DNA of 64,000 nt from Agrostemma githago (lineage: Eukaryota; Streptophyta; Magnoliopsida; Caryophyllales; Caryophyllaceae), in assembly GCA_958450325.1 (NCBI GenBank), contig OY288242.1:22884474-22948473 (forward strand). The letters run 5' to 3'. Below the pieces are notes generated by a model that was not told where the DNA came from, did no database searches, and saw nothing but the letters and a program-made list of their open reading frames with translations. Positions within the stretch are counted from its first letter, which is position 1, and every line of letters starts with the position of its first letter. The translations under genes and the position numbers were made by a program. Positions 10,340 to 21,296 of the stretch are shown here, piece after piece.

Positions 10340-11858
10340 ATCTTATTAAAAGAAATGGTAAGTCAATACAAATGCCTGTTTTTACAAAAGGGCTAAAAGA
10401 AAAATCTTGAAACGAGTTTATACAAATCCATAAATTACGAGAATGAAGAAATAGTAGGATCCACGCTACTCGCTAGCTCACACCCAAAACCCAGCAGCAA
10501 ATACCTGTCATGTAATAAACATAACAGCCACGTCAGTGGGGAGTAACTCCGACGTTCTCCCAGCCATATTATATCATATGGAAAATAATAGTATTATTAT
10601 ATCAAAATATTTAAAATGGAAAACATTAAAAGATATAATAAAAATAAGCTTTCGAAGAAAACTTAAAAAAATGGAACAACAAAATCAGAACAAGTTTTCA
10701 AAAGAAAACTACAAATATTTGCCAACCTGCAAATCAAAATGTATCGATAATAATAAATATATTCAAAACGGCGTTATGGAAATATTCAGTGTAGAAGGTT
10801 AGACTTTCACCAGGAGAATACTAAAAACTAGCTTCGAGAACTTAGTTCAAACAAATCAAACTTCGGTCTCTAACTAGGCTACTCAACCATAATAGAGCGG
10901 CGACTTATAAATGCGTGGCCCTAGTTTAAGACAACGCCCACCTCTCCTGGGATTACCTGTCACCCTGTTCAACTTATGACGGCGACTTACTGCGAGGCCT
11001 AAGCTTAAGGTCAAAATGTACACAACTCCCGAAATACCTGTCACCCGGTTCAACAACCAATGTACCGATTCCTGATACACTAGCCTTATAGTTGATGGCA
11101 AAACCGTAAACCCCAGATTATATTACTCTAAACCTCACACTTGTCCTTATTCCATAACTCCAAAACAAAGCCATTATCGATATTCAAACGATATAATCAA
11201 TATAAATAATATGAGGATAAAAGGAATAAACATTTTATATAAAAAGGGAAACTTTCTATAAATAGAAACTTACTAATTTTAGAAACTTACTTAAAATAGA
11301 AATATTGTTATAGAAAATTCGTAAGTTATTAAAATAAGTGAAATGTATAAAAATAGCATTTCTAACGAAATTAGCATTTTATTGTTATCGTCGTTATCGT
11401 AACTTTAATATATTTCCAAATTCGTTACTCGAAATATAAATAAAATATAATAAGTCAATATATAGTATTATATAAATAATTAGAAAATCGAGATTAAAAC
11501 TATAAATTTTAGAGAGGAGATGTTTTAAGAAAAAACAATATCAAAATTAATTGAGTCAACGAGTTTATAAATGAAAAGGATTTTACAACGGTTTCAGATT
11601 AATTTTAGGAAATAGCTTTTATTAATAAATAATACGGATTTTACTAAGAATAGTCAATTGTAAACAATTAAGAAATTATTAGTGAAAATAGTCTCGACTA
11701 AAAAATATATTTAAAACAAAATCGACTATTTTCTCATTTATTAGTATAAATCGTAAAACGAAAATTAATTTATTAAACAAATATACACACCTTGATTATA
11801 ATATAAAAATACGATTTTGAGTTAAAATTATAAATTAACGAAATATGAAGAAAATATG
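10340..11858 (-). repeat. D', first part: 3.7 kb LTR-like unit interrupted by A and B
   Basis: Matches D at about 43366-44834 by eye: the CTTATTAAAAGAAATGG segment, the block around 10480-10580 with CCAGCAGCAAATACCTG, and the AT-rich part. It continues at 23428 after element B. Its left end is cut by element A. No convincing coding sequence is present; the ORF at 10536-10802 lies in non-coding repeat. Confidence 0.8.
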
Positions 11859-12246
11859 TGTAGACACCCACATTTTGACTGCCAGGTGTCTATAGCAGTT
11901 TCCGAAAAACACGCAATGATGATCGGACACAAACGTGTTTCTACGCGCTCAGATATGGGCTCGAAACCATTGATTGCTGGCTAAGGTCCTTTACGGAGTA
12001 CAAATCTCACAAAACCAACCTCAAATCCAGGCTCAGTGGGCCGTTTCCAATCAAACAAGACTAATTTGGGTCAAAACCGACACCGAAAATAAAACCGACT
12101 TTTAGCGATTGGGTCAAACCCCGGTCAAAGCCGTTCCGAGACGCAAAAAATAGTCACCCAAACATCAAAAGTCCAATCCAAATACAAAACCCACGCAATA
12201 TCCAAACCACATTCCAAAAAACCGGACCCGTCCTCTGCGGCTGACC

Positions 12247-12385
12247 CACTCGATCGAGTGTCAGCCCACTCGATCGAGTGGGCCCTGCAACCGGCCCAAC
12301 TGCAGTCTCTCGGGCCACTCGACCGAGTCCAGGGGCTACTCGGTCGAGTAACCCTAGACGGGGGTGCATAGCAATGCCTATATAA
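12247..12385 (+). promoter_or_regulatory. U3 promoter of LTR B1: palindrome array and TATA box
   Basis: Two CACTCGATCGAGTG units, then ACTCGACCGAGT and ACTCGGTCGAGT, end 29 nt before TATATAA (12379-12385). The 3' LTR of the same element lacks one of the CACTCGATCGAGTG units. Confidence 0.7.
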
Positions 12386-12431
12386 GCACCCCCTTGCATA
12401 CAAAATTGATAATCTTTTTTGGCCCTAATAA

Positions 12432-12556
12432 AACTTTACAAACCCTATTACATCACACACACATCTTCAAACCCTAATCAAAACCCTAAGCCCTAATTCA
12501 ACCCTAATCCTATACACAAACCCCAACCCTTGCAACTAGGAATCCTAACCCTAAAA
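12432..12556 (+). promoter_or_regulatory. Telobox-like cluster just 3' of the TATA box, LTR B1
   Basis: Roughly eight AACCCTA/ACCCTAA motifs in about 125 bp, starting some 50 nt after the TATA box, so in the predicted start of the transcript. Confidence 0.6.
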
Positions 12557-13480
12557 CCACCATAACTTAATCTACGTAAGCCTCGAACTCCGGTGCCTAA
12601 GCCACAATCAAGCGAGTCCTATCCGAGACAAGAACATGTTGGTTGAGGGTGCAAAAACCCATTTTCTTTCCTTCTCCTTTCTCTCGTCATCTTCCTCATT
12701 GTTTTGTTTGTTTTATTTATTCTATCGTCGCATCTATAATATCGATAATATAACTAGTATAAAATACTAAAATATTCGTCGATTCGTGTCGAGCGTGAGT
12801 GATGATGGGATAAGAAAACCCGAATATACAAGAGTATTGCACTCAGCGTTGCCGGTCGCTTATCCCATCAGCCCGATCGCTTGATTGTTGAGGCGAATTA
12901 ACATCAACCATAATTTTCTTAGTTCGTCATAATCGCATATTTCATCGATGTCAAATCTATTTTCAAAACAAGTACATTTTTCTTTAATAAGGGTCGAAAC
13001 CTGTTGACGCGGATCCGACATCACATAATCCCTAGGGATTCATTGCGATGTCGGGAAGCCTAAGGAATCAAGTCTTTCAATTTGAGCAAAGTGTCAACCC
13101 GTTGGATTCGATACCAATTCAATAATTGGATGTCGAATCTAAACGATTTAGTCAAATATTTTAGCTAATACGATTTTTCGTTGATGCTTAAAATAGATGT
13201 CATTAATTCGATAAGAATGCGACACTATAAACGCGGAGGAAAATTTATATCGTTTTAGTTAACTTAAACGACTTATAGCAATTTCTTTTTTTAGTTCCGC
13301 TCTAATATTCGATATCGATTCAATAATCGAACGTCAAATATGACGAGCATGATACATATGAATCGAGCATAAATCCATAATATTTATGCCCGATTCAACA
13401 AACTCATCAAATTATGAAAATCAAAAGGCAATTTGAAAATCGATAGCAAATTGCAAAGCGAACCCTAGTTCGTACAGGGG

Positions 13481-13722
13481 GCACTCGATCGAGTGCCTAG
13501 CTCACTAGATCGAGTGCCTAGCTCACTTGGTCGAGTGGCACCCCAAAAACGAGAGAGAATGCTATTTTGACAACCACTCGGTCGAGTCTCGCCATGACTG
13601 GATCGAGTGGTCGTGCACTCGGCCGAGTTCCCTCATAACTCGGTCGAGTGACGTCTCGAGATCCGGACAGAAGCCTTTCCAGAGGTCCACTCGGTCGAGT
13701 CCCTCAATGACTCGGTCGAGTG
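13481..13722 (+). promoter_or_regulatory. Second palindrome array, LTR B1
   Basis: About eight degenerate copies of CACTCGATCGAGTG / ACTCGGTCGAGT. Compared with 22421-22643 in the 3' LTR, one unit near 13504-13530 is missing there. Confidence 0.65.
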
Positions 13723-14514
13723 GCCCCTTTATCACGTCAAGCCGTGAGTCCTACAAGGCCATTCGAGTCTCATTAACGTTTTTTTATGACTTAAGTCGAC
13801 ACGTGTCAATCAAACACGTGAAGTATCACTTTTCAAAACTTTGCATCGTCTTATTTACATCATTCCATATTACATCATTCGCAAACCGTTATTATCGTTA
13901 TAACGTTACTAACAAGTTTGTTATTTACTTGTTGATTTTTCATTGTTTATTTTATTGTACTGAAATGAACTCGCATGCTAAATTTAACTTCGACGTTAGT
14001 TTTAGTTGCATTAAATCGACATAGAAACCCATTCAATTTTTCGCATGTCTAGGAAACATACTGTTTGCATAACATTTTCATCGTTCAACTAACGCGCGTA
14101 TTAGAAAGTCACTCGACATGTTAGTAGAGGCCGCCAATGTGCGGGCGGGGTTGGGTGTTCTTTGTGAACTTCCCAACACGTACCCTCACCCCTTACTCAG
14201 AACCTCGGTTTCCGGATGCCCGAAACCGTTGGCGCGCGAGAGTCATTCAATACACGGTATCCTATAATGTCGGTATCGGTATCAAATGCAAAGGGGCGAG
14301 CCCAATAAACTCTGACATCGGAAATGGGCCGTATTTTGTGCACGGCCCATTACGACATAGAGTGGGTTCGAACGGGCCCGAACTCCCACAAAGTTCGGTG
14401 GCGACTCCACTTCGATTTAAATTTCAATTCGAACCATTCTCATATGGAGATTCATTCGCCTCCCCGAACCCGCGTGTGGCCGCGTCGGGGTGGACCTATG
14501 TCATGTCCACAATT

Positions 14515-14532
14515 TGGAGACTCCGCTGGGGA
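14515..14532 (+). other. Primer-binding site of B
   Basis: TGGAGACTCCGCTGGGGA, 3 nt after the LTR. One base (A for C at position 4) differs from the site in A; otherwise the same arginine-tRNA type. Confidence 0.8.
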
Positions 14533-15943
14533 TTAACTGATGCGTGACTTACCATCGGCATCCTCAGGGTGAGACTCGAATAGAAATCGTTTGGCTAGTA
14601 AAATACGCGTTTTAGTTTTACGGTTCATGCATAACCCTATATTTTCCCGGGCCGGTACTCGCGACCGAAGTCTCACTATACCGTGATGTACTCCAATATG
14701 GATATGTTAAAGGTGTCCATAGTCGATTCGAGTGGGTTTCGCGGCATGTTCTAAGCTCAACTCGACTTAGAAAGTCCGTCCCGATCAACGTCTAGACTAT
14801 GTGCACTGGTATAGACCCCTTGTAGACCGAACGAGACTTAGTATAGAGCATACATGGCGTCGTTATAATGCTTGCGTGACTATATGCTACTTGGTTTCCG
14901 TGTCGTTTTCAAAAACCGTCTTTTTCAAAAAATTGCATCCTTTCAAACTATCCAATTTCAAAACCCGGGTCGTATACCGAATTTAGGACTTATGATTTTA
15001 CTCAAAATAGCCTATTTCTAGCCGGTATTCTGCCCATTTCAAAACTCGAAAATATTTTCGAACTTTCAAAATCGTGGCCCGATATGTTTTCCGATTTTGT
15101 CTCGAAAAATCGGGCCCCTTCACCATTTTTTTCGGATTTTCCCAAAAATCCTTTTCAAAACCTTCCTCTTCTTAGGACTTCCCGTATTTAGCATGTGTCG
15201 GGTCGTGTCTTAAGTCGTCGAGGTCTTTAGTGTCGAAACTCCATCGATCTTACGTCACGAGTTTCCTCCCTATCTCAGTCCGCCTTATTAGATTAAGGCA
15301 AGGCCCACCTACGTAGGACATACTCCTACAAAGGAAGGCCCGTTTACACACTCGAGATTAAAGTCTGATGAATGTCTCACATGGACCTTCATTCGAACAA
15401 GACTCGGCCCACCCGCCGAATCCTAAGGAAGGCCCACCTCTCACGAGTCACCCGTCTAGGTGTCCTTTCCGAGTCATTTCCTTTTCAGGCTTTTCCTCAC
15501 TCGGGGGCTCCCCTCCAGCAGGGCGATCAATCACGGTTGCTCTAAGGGTCGTGTTCTACGCGTGTCGTCTCACATACCCCACTTTCGAGTCACTTAGATG
15601 TCATACCATCTGAGTCCTATTTGAGTTCTTGGCCTCACTTGGGGCTATTCTCCGACGGAGCGATTAATCACAGTCACTCTGAGAGTCGCACCCTACACAT
15701 TTGTCTTAGGAGAGTCTAACCCGAGTCAAACACGGTAGCCCCATTTTCGGACTCACTAGTCTGCAGCTCGAGTCTAATCCACGGTCATTTATTTGTCGAG
15801 GTCAACGTTCGGGTATCCCGATCTGAGAATCTTAGTCATTCCCGCCCCGGGGCCGTACCTAGTTTGACTCTCTCTCTTGCATTTGCTCAAAACCGAGCTT
15901 AGGCGAGTTCTAACACCTGTCGTTTCTTCCGATCAGGGACCCT
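14533..15943 (+). other. 5' leader of element B, non-coding
   Basis: Aligns with A's leader, including the CCTACGTAGG decamer near 15310 and the GTAGGA/TCCTAC inverted repeat after it. From about 15490 to 15760 two diverged tandem units (about 140 bp, each with a GGGGCT...GCGAT.AATCAC block) precede the gag ORF. No gene is seen; ORFs 14801-14986 and 15368-15613 are not supported. Confidence 0.65.
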
Positions 15944-16621
15944 ATGAACGAGACACTACCAAACCACATCAAATCCCGCGCCGTCGAGAAAGGGGATATC
16001 CAGGGGAGCATGCTTATGCTATCTTGCTCCATTAACAATATCTTCTCAAAAATCAATACCGCCCTAGATAACCTAAATGCCAGGGTAACCACCATCGAAG
16101 AGGATCTTGTAAGAACCCGATCCCGTCTAACACAACTAGAGCGGGAAAGACAACCAATCACCCAACCGAGCCATTTGAAATGTGAAAACTCTTACGAAAC
16201 TGTTCTATACCCCCAAGATGGCAAGACCGAGAGAGGTAACCCTCAAGTCACCTCTCCAAAAATCAAGGATCAGTCAAAGGTAAGGACATTTACCCACTTG
16301 GATATGTCCTACACCGTCGCTTTCCAAAGGTTGGTTTCGAAGGGCCTAATACTACCTATAGGCCCAACAGCCGACCCACCTTCAGAAAAACGCTCCAAAG
16401 CATGGAACGCCGAGCATTACTGCAAATTCCATAGGGAGAGGTGGCACGATACAGAACAGTGCTGGAAACTGAAACACCTCATTCAAAATTTCCTCAATGC
16501 CGGGAGGACTCCCGTTTTGGAAACATTATCACTTGCAAAGCCCCTCATGGACTATACAGGGCCCGATGACCAAAACATCCAATCTACCTCTCATGCATCC
16601 AAGAGTTCGGATTTGATTTAA
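15944..16621 (+). CDS. Capsid-less mini-Gag (element B)
   Basis: 225 codons from ATG, open. N-terminal part: a coiled coil (INTALDNLNARVTTIEEDL, about residues 30-65). C-terminal part: a segment collinear with A's Gag (YTVAFQRLVSKGLILPIGPT) and a zinc knuckle YCKFHRERWHDTEQCW, the C-x2-H-x4-H-x4-C form. The roughly 200-residue capsid region of A's Gag between these two parts is absent. A plausible role is RNA binding combined with co-assembly into helper particles; this is inference. Element C encodes a similar protein of different sequence, which argues against chance survival. Confidence 0.75.
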   Translation: MNETLPNHIKSRAVEKGDIQGSMLMLSCSINNIFSKINTALDNLNARVTTIEEDLVRTRSRLTQLERERQPITQPSHLKCENSYETVLYPQDGKTERGNPQVTSPKIKDQSKVRTFTHLDMSYTVAFQRLVSKGLILPIGPTADPPSEKRSKAWNAEHYCKFHRERWHDTEQCWKLKHLIQNFLNAGRTPVLETLSLAKPLMDYTGPDDQNIQSTSHASKSSDLI

Positions 16622-17620
16622 GTCCGAGTCCCAGTCTAGGATGTACTATTTATTTCAATTCCAAGGTCAGAGTCAGAGTCAATTGTATTCTGTCCTCTTT
16701 TTAAAATTCAATAAAATCAGCTTTCAATATTCTTTCTCATATATACTTTCCTTGTGTGTTTCCGAGAACATGATGAACACCGTCATACACTGTGAGCAGC
16801 CGCACGTGACTATTATAGGCACATCTATAATGACTGCAGGAAACCGAGCCCGTGTTTTCCTTTTACCTATTCCATGTCTGACATAGAAAGCCACATAACT
16901 ACCCTTAGCAGGAGCGGTATCGAATCCTATGACAAATCTAGGTAGTTTCCTAGTTTGGGTTCAAGACGGGAGGCAAGCCCATTTCCCACAATAAACACCC
17001 ATCCAACAAGATCAACCAATCCCTACCTCAGGTGTTAGTTTGACCAACAAAAAAAACTGGACGGAAAAAATCAAAAGTCCAAGAAAAAAGAAAAGTTGAA
17101 AAAAAAAATCAAAAAGTCCTGGAAAAACAAAAGGTCAAACACAAAAAGCAGGTCATTATCATAAAAAAAAGAGGCACCCATGACCGAGGTTAAGCGGTCA
17201 ATCCAAATGAAGAATCCCATGACCGGGGCTAAGAGGTCAACAAAAAAAACCATGACCACATTTAGCGGTCAACTCAAGTGAAAGTCTCTTGACCAGGCAC
17301 GGTCAATTCAAAATTTTCAATACCCATACCATCCAATAGGGGAGTGACAATCAAGTTGGTCAGCTAACACCACACTCAGCCTTTCCACATTACAACCCTC
17401 AAGACCTTCCCGAGACCTAGGCTAAGAGACAGCCCGAAATTTTGAGGATTCAAGCCCCATAGGATACCCTTAACCATTAGGGCCAGACATGGAAATCAGA
17501 TCCCGCATTATCAAACCTGCCCAATTGAAGTTCGAGCCATTTTTACTCGACTTCCCCTTTGCACAACAACAACAACTACAACACAACACGACATAACATA
17601 ATTTACAATCACCGTACGCC

Positions 17621-17773
17621 CCCGAGAGCAAAACTCGTCAAATCCCCCGAGAGCAAAACTCGTCAAATCCCCACGAGAGCAAAACTCGTCAAATTCCCTC
17701 GAGAGCAAAACTCGTCAAATCCTCCCGAGAGCAAACCTCGTCAAATCCCTGAGAGAAAAACTCGTCAAATCCC
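17621..17773 (+). repeat. Tandem repeat, six copies of about 26 bp
   Basis: Unit CGAGAGCAAAACTCGTCAAAT plus a C-rich spacer, the last copies degenerate. Each unit contains CGAG/CTCG, able to form a small hairpin. It overlaps an ORF at 17559-17918 that I attribute to the repeat. Confidence 0.85.
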
Positions 17774-18040
17774 ATCCCAATTCTTCTCATCCAAACCAGT
17801 TACCAACCCCAAACACGGAAATGCAACTTGCAGTCGGCATAGAACATGCCCAAATAGTTCACACCACCTCTGGGGGCTACCCCGGAGAACGGTCACAGTC
17901 ATAGGATCAACATCCTAACCATTCTAGCCCTCTGATCAAGACATCATTGGGAATGCACTTAGCCTACACCGTCAATATGGCTAGTTACACACAAAGTCCT
18001 ATTAGACTAGGCACCATAATATATCTTTCAATTCACTGAA

Positions 18041-18104
18041 CTACGACATGGTTTGATTTCACCACACGTGAATACGTAGGCAGCCTTTCAACAGAGGCAC
18101 AACC
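18041..18104 (+). other. Conserved Tat 3' block with covarying hairpin (copy B)
   Basis: CTACGACATGGTTTGATTTC, spacer, ATACGTAGGCA (18072-18082), stem GCCT (18083-18086), 8-nt loop, AGGC (18095-18098), ACAACC (18099-18104). Compared with ACCC/GGGT in A and C, two base pairs differ and both remain Watson-Crick. Confidence 0.75.
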
Positions 18105-19634
18105 ACCCACATTGACACACATTTAAAAAGCACCATCATTCCGGTCACGACACTGTCGTGTTCTCAATAGCTAGCTTTGTCGTCCTAGGGGCTTCAAATA
18201 GACAGAAGTTCTCCTTCCACTCACAAAATCCAAAATACCTTAAAAAATCTAGCCTCCTTTCTATAGTGTGTCCTAGTACTTGGCTCAGTCGAAGACGAGA
18301 ATCTGTCAAGACTCGAAGCAATACACACTTTGGGAGGTTACTCTAAAATCAAAAATCCAGAAGAGCACAAGACTACAACAGTCCCATTATAGACTACTGC
18401 AAGTCCCCTATAGCATATCTATCCCATTTCGATGTTCGACCGTGTTGGCACTCGCCTAGGCTACGGAATAGCATAACTTAAGAGTCTTGTCATCTTAGGT
18501 GGCCCACCCCCCTACCGAGTCACGGTCCACCCCTCGAGAGTCCAGTCGTGTCTATCAACTCGTCCTGTCACGTCTAGAGTCGAGTCAGTCGGTAGGCCTC
18601 TCTCTTCAAATTCTCATTTTAAAATTTGCAAAACTTAACCATTTGAAAAAAATCCTTTTCGACAAGGTCAAATTTCAGTCTGTTTAAGCCGCAAATTTCT
18701 TTTCTACCCCTTTCTATTTTGAAAACCTAGCACGTGAGTTGCTTTCAGGATTTCGATTTCAAAAGGAAACAAAAATAATATTCCCCAGCGCGAGTCATAT
18801 TTTCTACCTATGTGTTGCATGCAAATTTTATGTGACTTATACAGGTACGACTCGAGGCTTCAAAAGCAAGCCCGTGTAGCTCACATATCTCCCCAGCGGA
18901 AAGCCCGAGGCGGCATTTTCCCCGGAATGGCACGGGATGGGCCCACATATAGGCGCACCCAGGACTTATGCGACAAGTCCGATTCCCCACGGAGTTATCA
19001 TCATCAGCTCAGGTATGACTTCTATCCTATGGCTGGCGAGCCCTTCACGCAAGTCTAATGGACTATAAACGACCCGATCGGAAGTCTGCCAGGTTTCAAT
19101 CCTCGATTGGCCTGGTAGCTACTCTGACTTTCGCCTTGTCCTAGCCTCAGTCAGAGTGGGGGCTCTGTAGACACCCACATTTTGACTGCCAGGTGTCTAT
19201 AGCAGTTTCAAAAAAACACCCGATGATGATCGGACGCAAACGTGTTTCTACGCACTCGGATATGGGCTCGAAACCATTGATTGCTGGCTAAGGTCCTTTA
19301 CGGAGTAAAAATCTTACAAAACCAACCTCAAATCCAGGCTTAGTGGTCCGTTTCCAATCAAACAAGACTAATTTGGGTCAAAACCGACACCGGAAATAAA
19401 ACCGACTTTTAGCGATTGGGTCAAACCCCGGTCAAAGCCGTTCCGAGACACAAAAAAAAGTCACCCAAACATCAAAAGTCCAATCCAAATACAAAACCCA
19501 CAAAATATCCAAACCACAGTCCAAAAAACCGGACCCGTCCTCTGCGGTTGACCCACTCGATCGAGTGGGCAACCGGCCCAGCTGCAGTCTCTCGGGCCAC
19601 TCGACCGAGTCCAGGGGCTACTCGGTCGAGTAAC

Positions 19635-21296
19635 TGATAAGTGTAGTTTGTAGTGCCTATTTTGCTGTGTTTTGGTCCCATTTTCCTTGCGGAATCGCTC
19701 CTTGGGAGCGGTTCATGGGCTACTTATGCTTCCTCCAGCTCGTTTCAGGTTCCCGAGACCATTCGTGAAGAGTTGGAGCGATTCCAACTCAATACATACA
19801 CTTTTCGGAGCCAACGAAGCGGAGGAACGATCACTCGATGCCTTGGATTCGACCCCGAGACCTTGGGACCCGATCCCGAGCCCCTTAGGCTCGATTCCGA
19901 GACCCGAGAGTCAACGGGAAGTCCATGTGAAGCAAGAAGGAACCTTAAAGATCATATTGGAGGCCTACAAGACTCATCCCCGACGGGTATGGCCTCATCC
20001 CGTCCGGGATGAGGTGCACAAAAGAGAGGTGTTCTGTTCTGGGTCCGTCCCGGTCGGGACCAGACCTTCCCGGTCGGGATCAGACCGTCCCGGTCGGGAC
20101 CAAACCCGTCCCGGTCGGGACCATGGTGCTGCTGCGCGTGACTCTTTAATTCATCCTCCCTCATTCTTGTAACCATATAAATACTTCCCTCTTGTATTGT
20201 TTATAAAACCTACCTTACATTAGACTCTCTTAAGCCTCTCTACAAGATAAAACCCTAGATTTAGAGTTCATCCTTTTAGATTAATCTTCCCTTAATCCTT
20301 AGTTAATCTCCTTTTAATCTAGTTTAGTTAGTCTTGTATTAAGAGGATACTTGAAGATTCATCCAAGCTTGAAAACCTTGGAGTTGATTTGGTTCTCTTA
20401 TTTATGCAAGTTTACATCTTTCTCATCATCTTGTTGTTGGTATAATCCTCTCTACTCTTGTTCTTTGTTATTTAATCAAGTTTGAATCTTTTTATAATGT
20501 TATTGTTATTGTTCTTGTTCTTCATCATGGATGTTTGGTTTGTGATGTTGTTTTCTCTTACTATTGTTAGTTTATTCTTGATAATGAGTGAGTAGTCTCC
20601 TTGTGGGTTAGTAGGGGGATTAAGGGTAGAATATGTGTGATTAGGGTTTGATTAGGGGTAAAGGGTGAATCTTTGTTGTTAGTCACATATTGGGCACACT
20701 ATGTGTTTGTTGAAATGCTTGTTTGAGTTTTAGTGGCCATGCTTCTCATGCTAGTCTTCCTCTACTCATTGTTTGTCTAGTATGTGATTATGTTGAGAAT
20801 AGTCGTTAGACATAAGAGTGTGGACTAGGGTTTAGACGTGAGAGCGCGAACCCACCTTGACATCGGTCTAAGTAGCGAGAGCCCGGACCGACTCTAGCAA
20901 TTAGGAGACACCTACACCCTTGACCACCCCAATTACCCATCTACACTTATGAACCCGACCTAACCCACTTCTTTTCATATTTGATTCAACTTCTTAGTTA
21001 GTCATCGTTTATTTTAGTTAGCTTGTTAGTTTGATCTTTAGTTATTTCGTTTCAGCATTGTATTAGTCTAGTCATTGTTAGTCCACTTCCTTCATCTCCT
21101 CCCATCATAATTCGTCAATTAGTATTTCTTTGTGTTTGTTTGTGACTTAGTCTCGTTTTTAGGCCGACCTAGTCTAGACCTTACAATACCGTCTCCGTGG
21201 ATATCGACCCTACTTGCCCTAGCTACCCACAAGGAATAGTCGGTTATTTATTTGATCGGCGGGATCCACGACAAATCCCACCATCAGTAACCCTAG
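19635..21296 (+). mobile_element. Solo LTR H (Athila-type, family of element G)
   Basis: Begins TGATAAGTGTAG and ends CACCATCA, flanked by GTAAC on both sides (19630-19634, 21297-21301). No primer site, internal region or second LTR is present, the product expected from recombination between two LTRs. It resembles the LTRs of G most and of F less. It contains TCCCGGTCGGGA palindromes (19998-20123) and TATAAATA at 20176-20183. The target site touches the last ACTCGGTCGAGT motif of LTR B2. Confidence 0.93.
19998..20183 (+). promoter_or_regulatory. Palindrome array and TATA box in solo LTR H
   Basis: Five TCCCGGTCGGGA-like palindromes up to 20123, then 53 nt to TATAAATA (20176-20183). The order is the same as in F and G LTRs. 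Confidence 0.7.

Larger units (their letters stand above)
11859..14511 (+). repeat. 5' LTR of element B
   Basis: TGTAGACACCC...TCCACA, 2653 bp. It contains the terminal inverted repeat (11861-11868/11885-11892), palindrome array 12247-12350, TATATAA 12379-12385, telobox-like repeats 12432-12556 and a second palindrome array 13481-13722. ORFs such as 13527-14024 and 14137-14547 lie wholly within the LTR and recur in other LTR copies; I do not consider them genes. Confidence 0.95.
16622..19165 (+). other. Non-coding interior of element B, gag stop to 3' LTR
   Basis: No pol remains. Blocks near 16860-16960 and 17390-17560 match C (27660-27760 and 28070-28260), so this region is shared by family members. 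It holds an A-rich stretch (17050-17300), a short tandem repeat (17621-17773), the conserved hairpin block (18041-18104) and, at the end, the polypurine tract AGAGTGGGGGCTC (19153-19165). Short ORFs here are unsupported. Confidence 0.75.

Noticed and set aside
12432..12556. Interstitial telomere block
   Set aside because: Motifs are scattered and degenerate within an LTR and recur at the same place in each LTR copy.
13527..14547. ORFs in the LTR of B (165, 136 and 70 aa), also seen in A and in B's other LTR
   Set aside because: They lie wholly inside LTR sequence and repeat because the LTR repeats; the frame changes between copies and no domain is visible.
17621..17773. CRISPR array
   Set aside because: Spacers are 4-6 C-rich bases; a simple tandem repeat.
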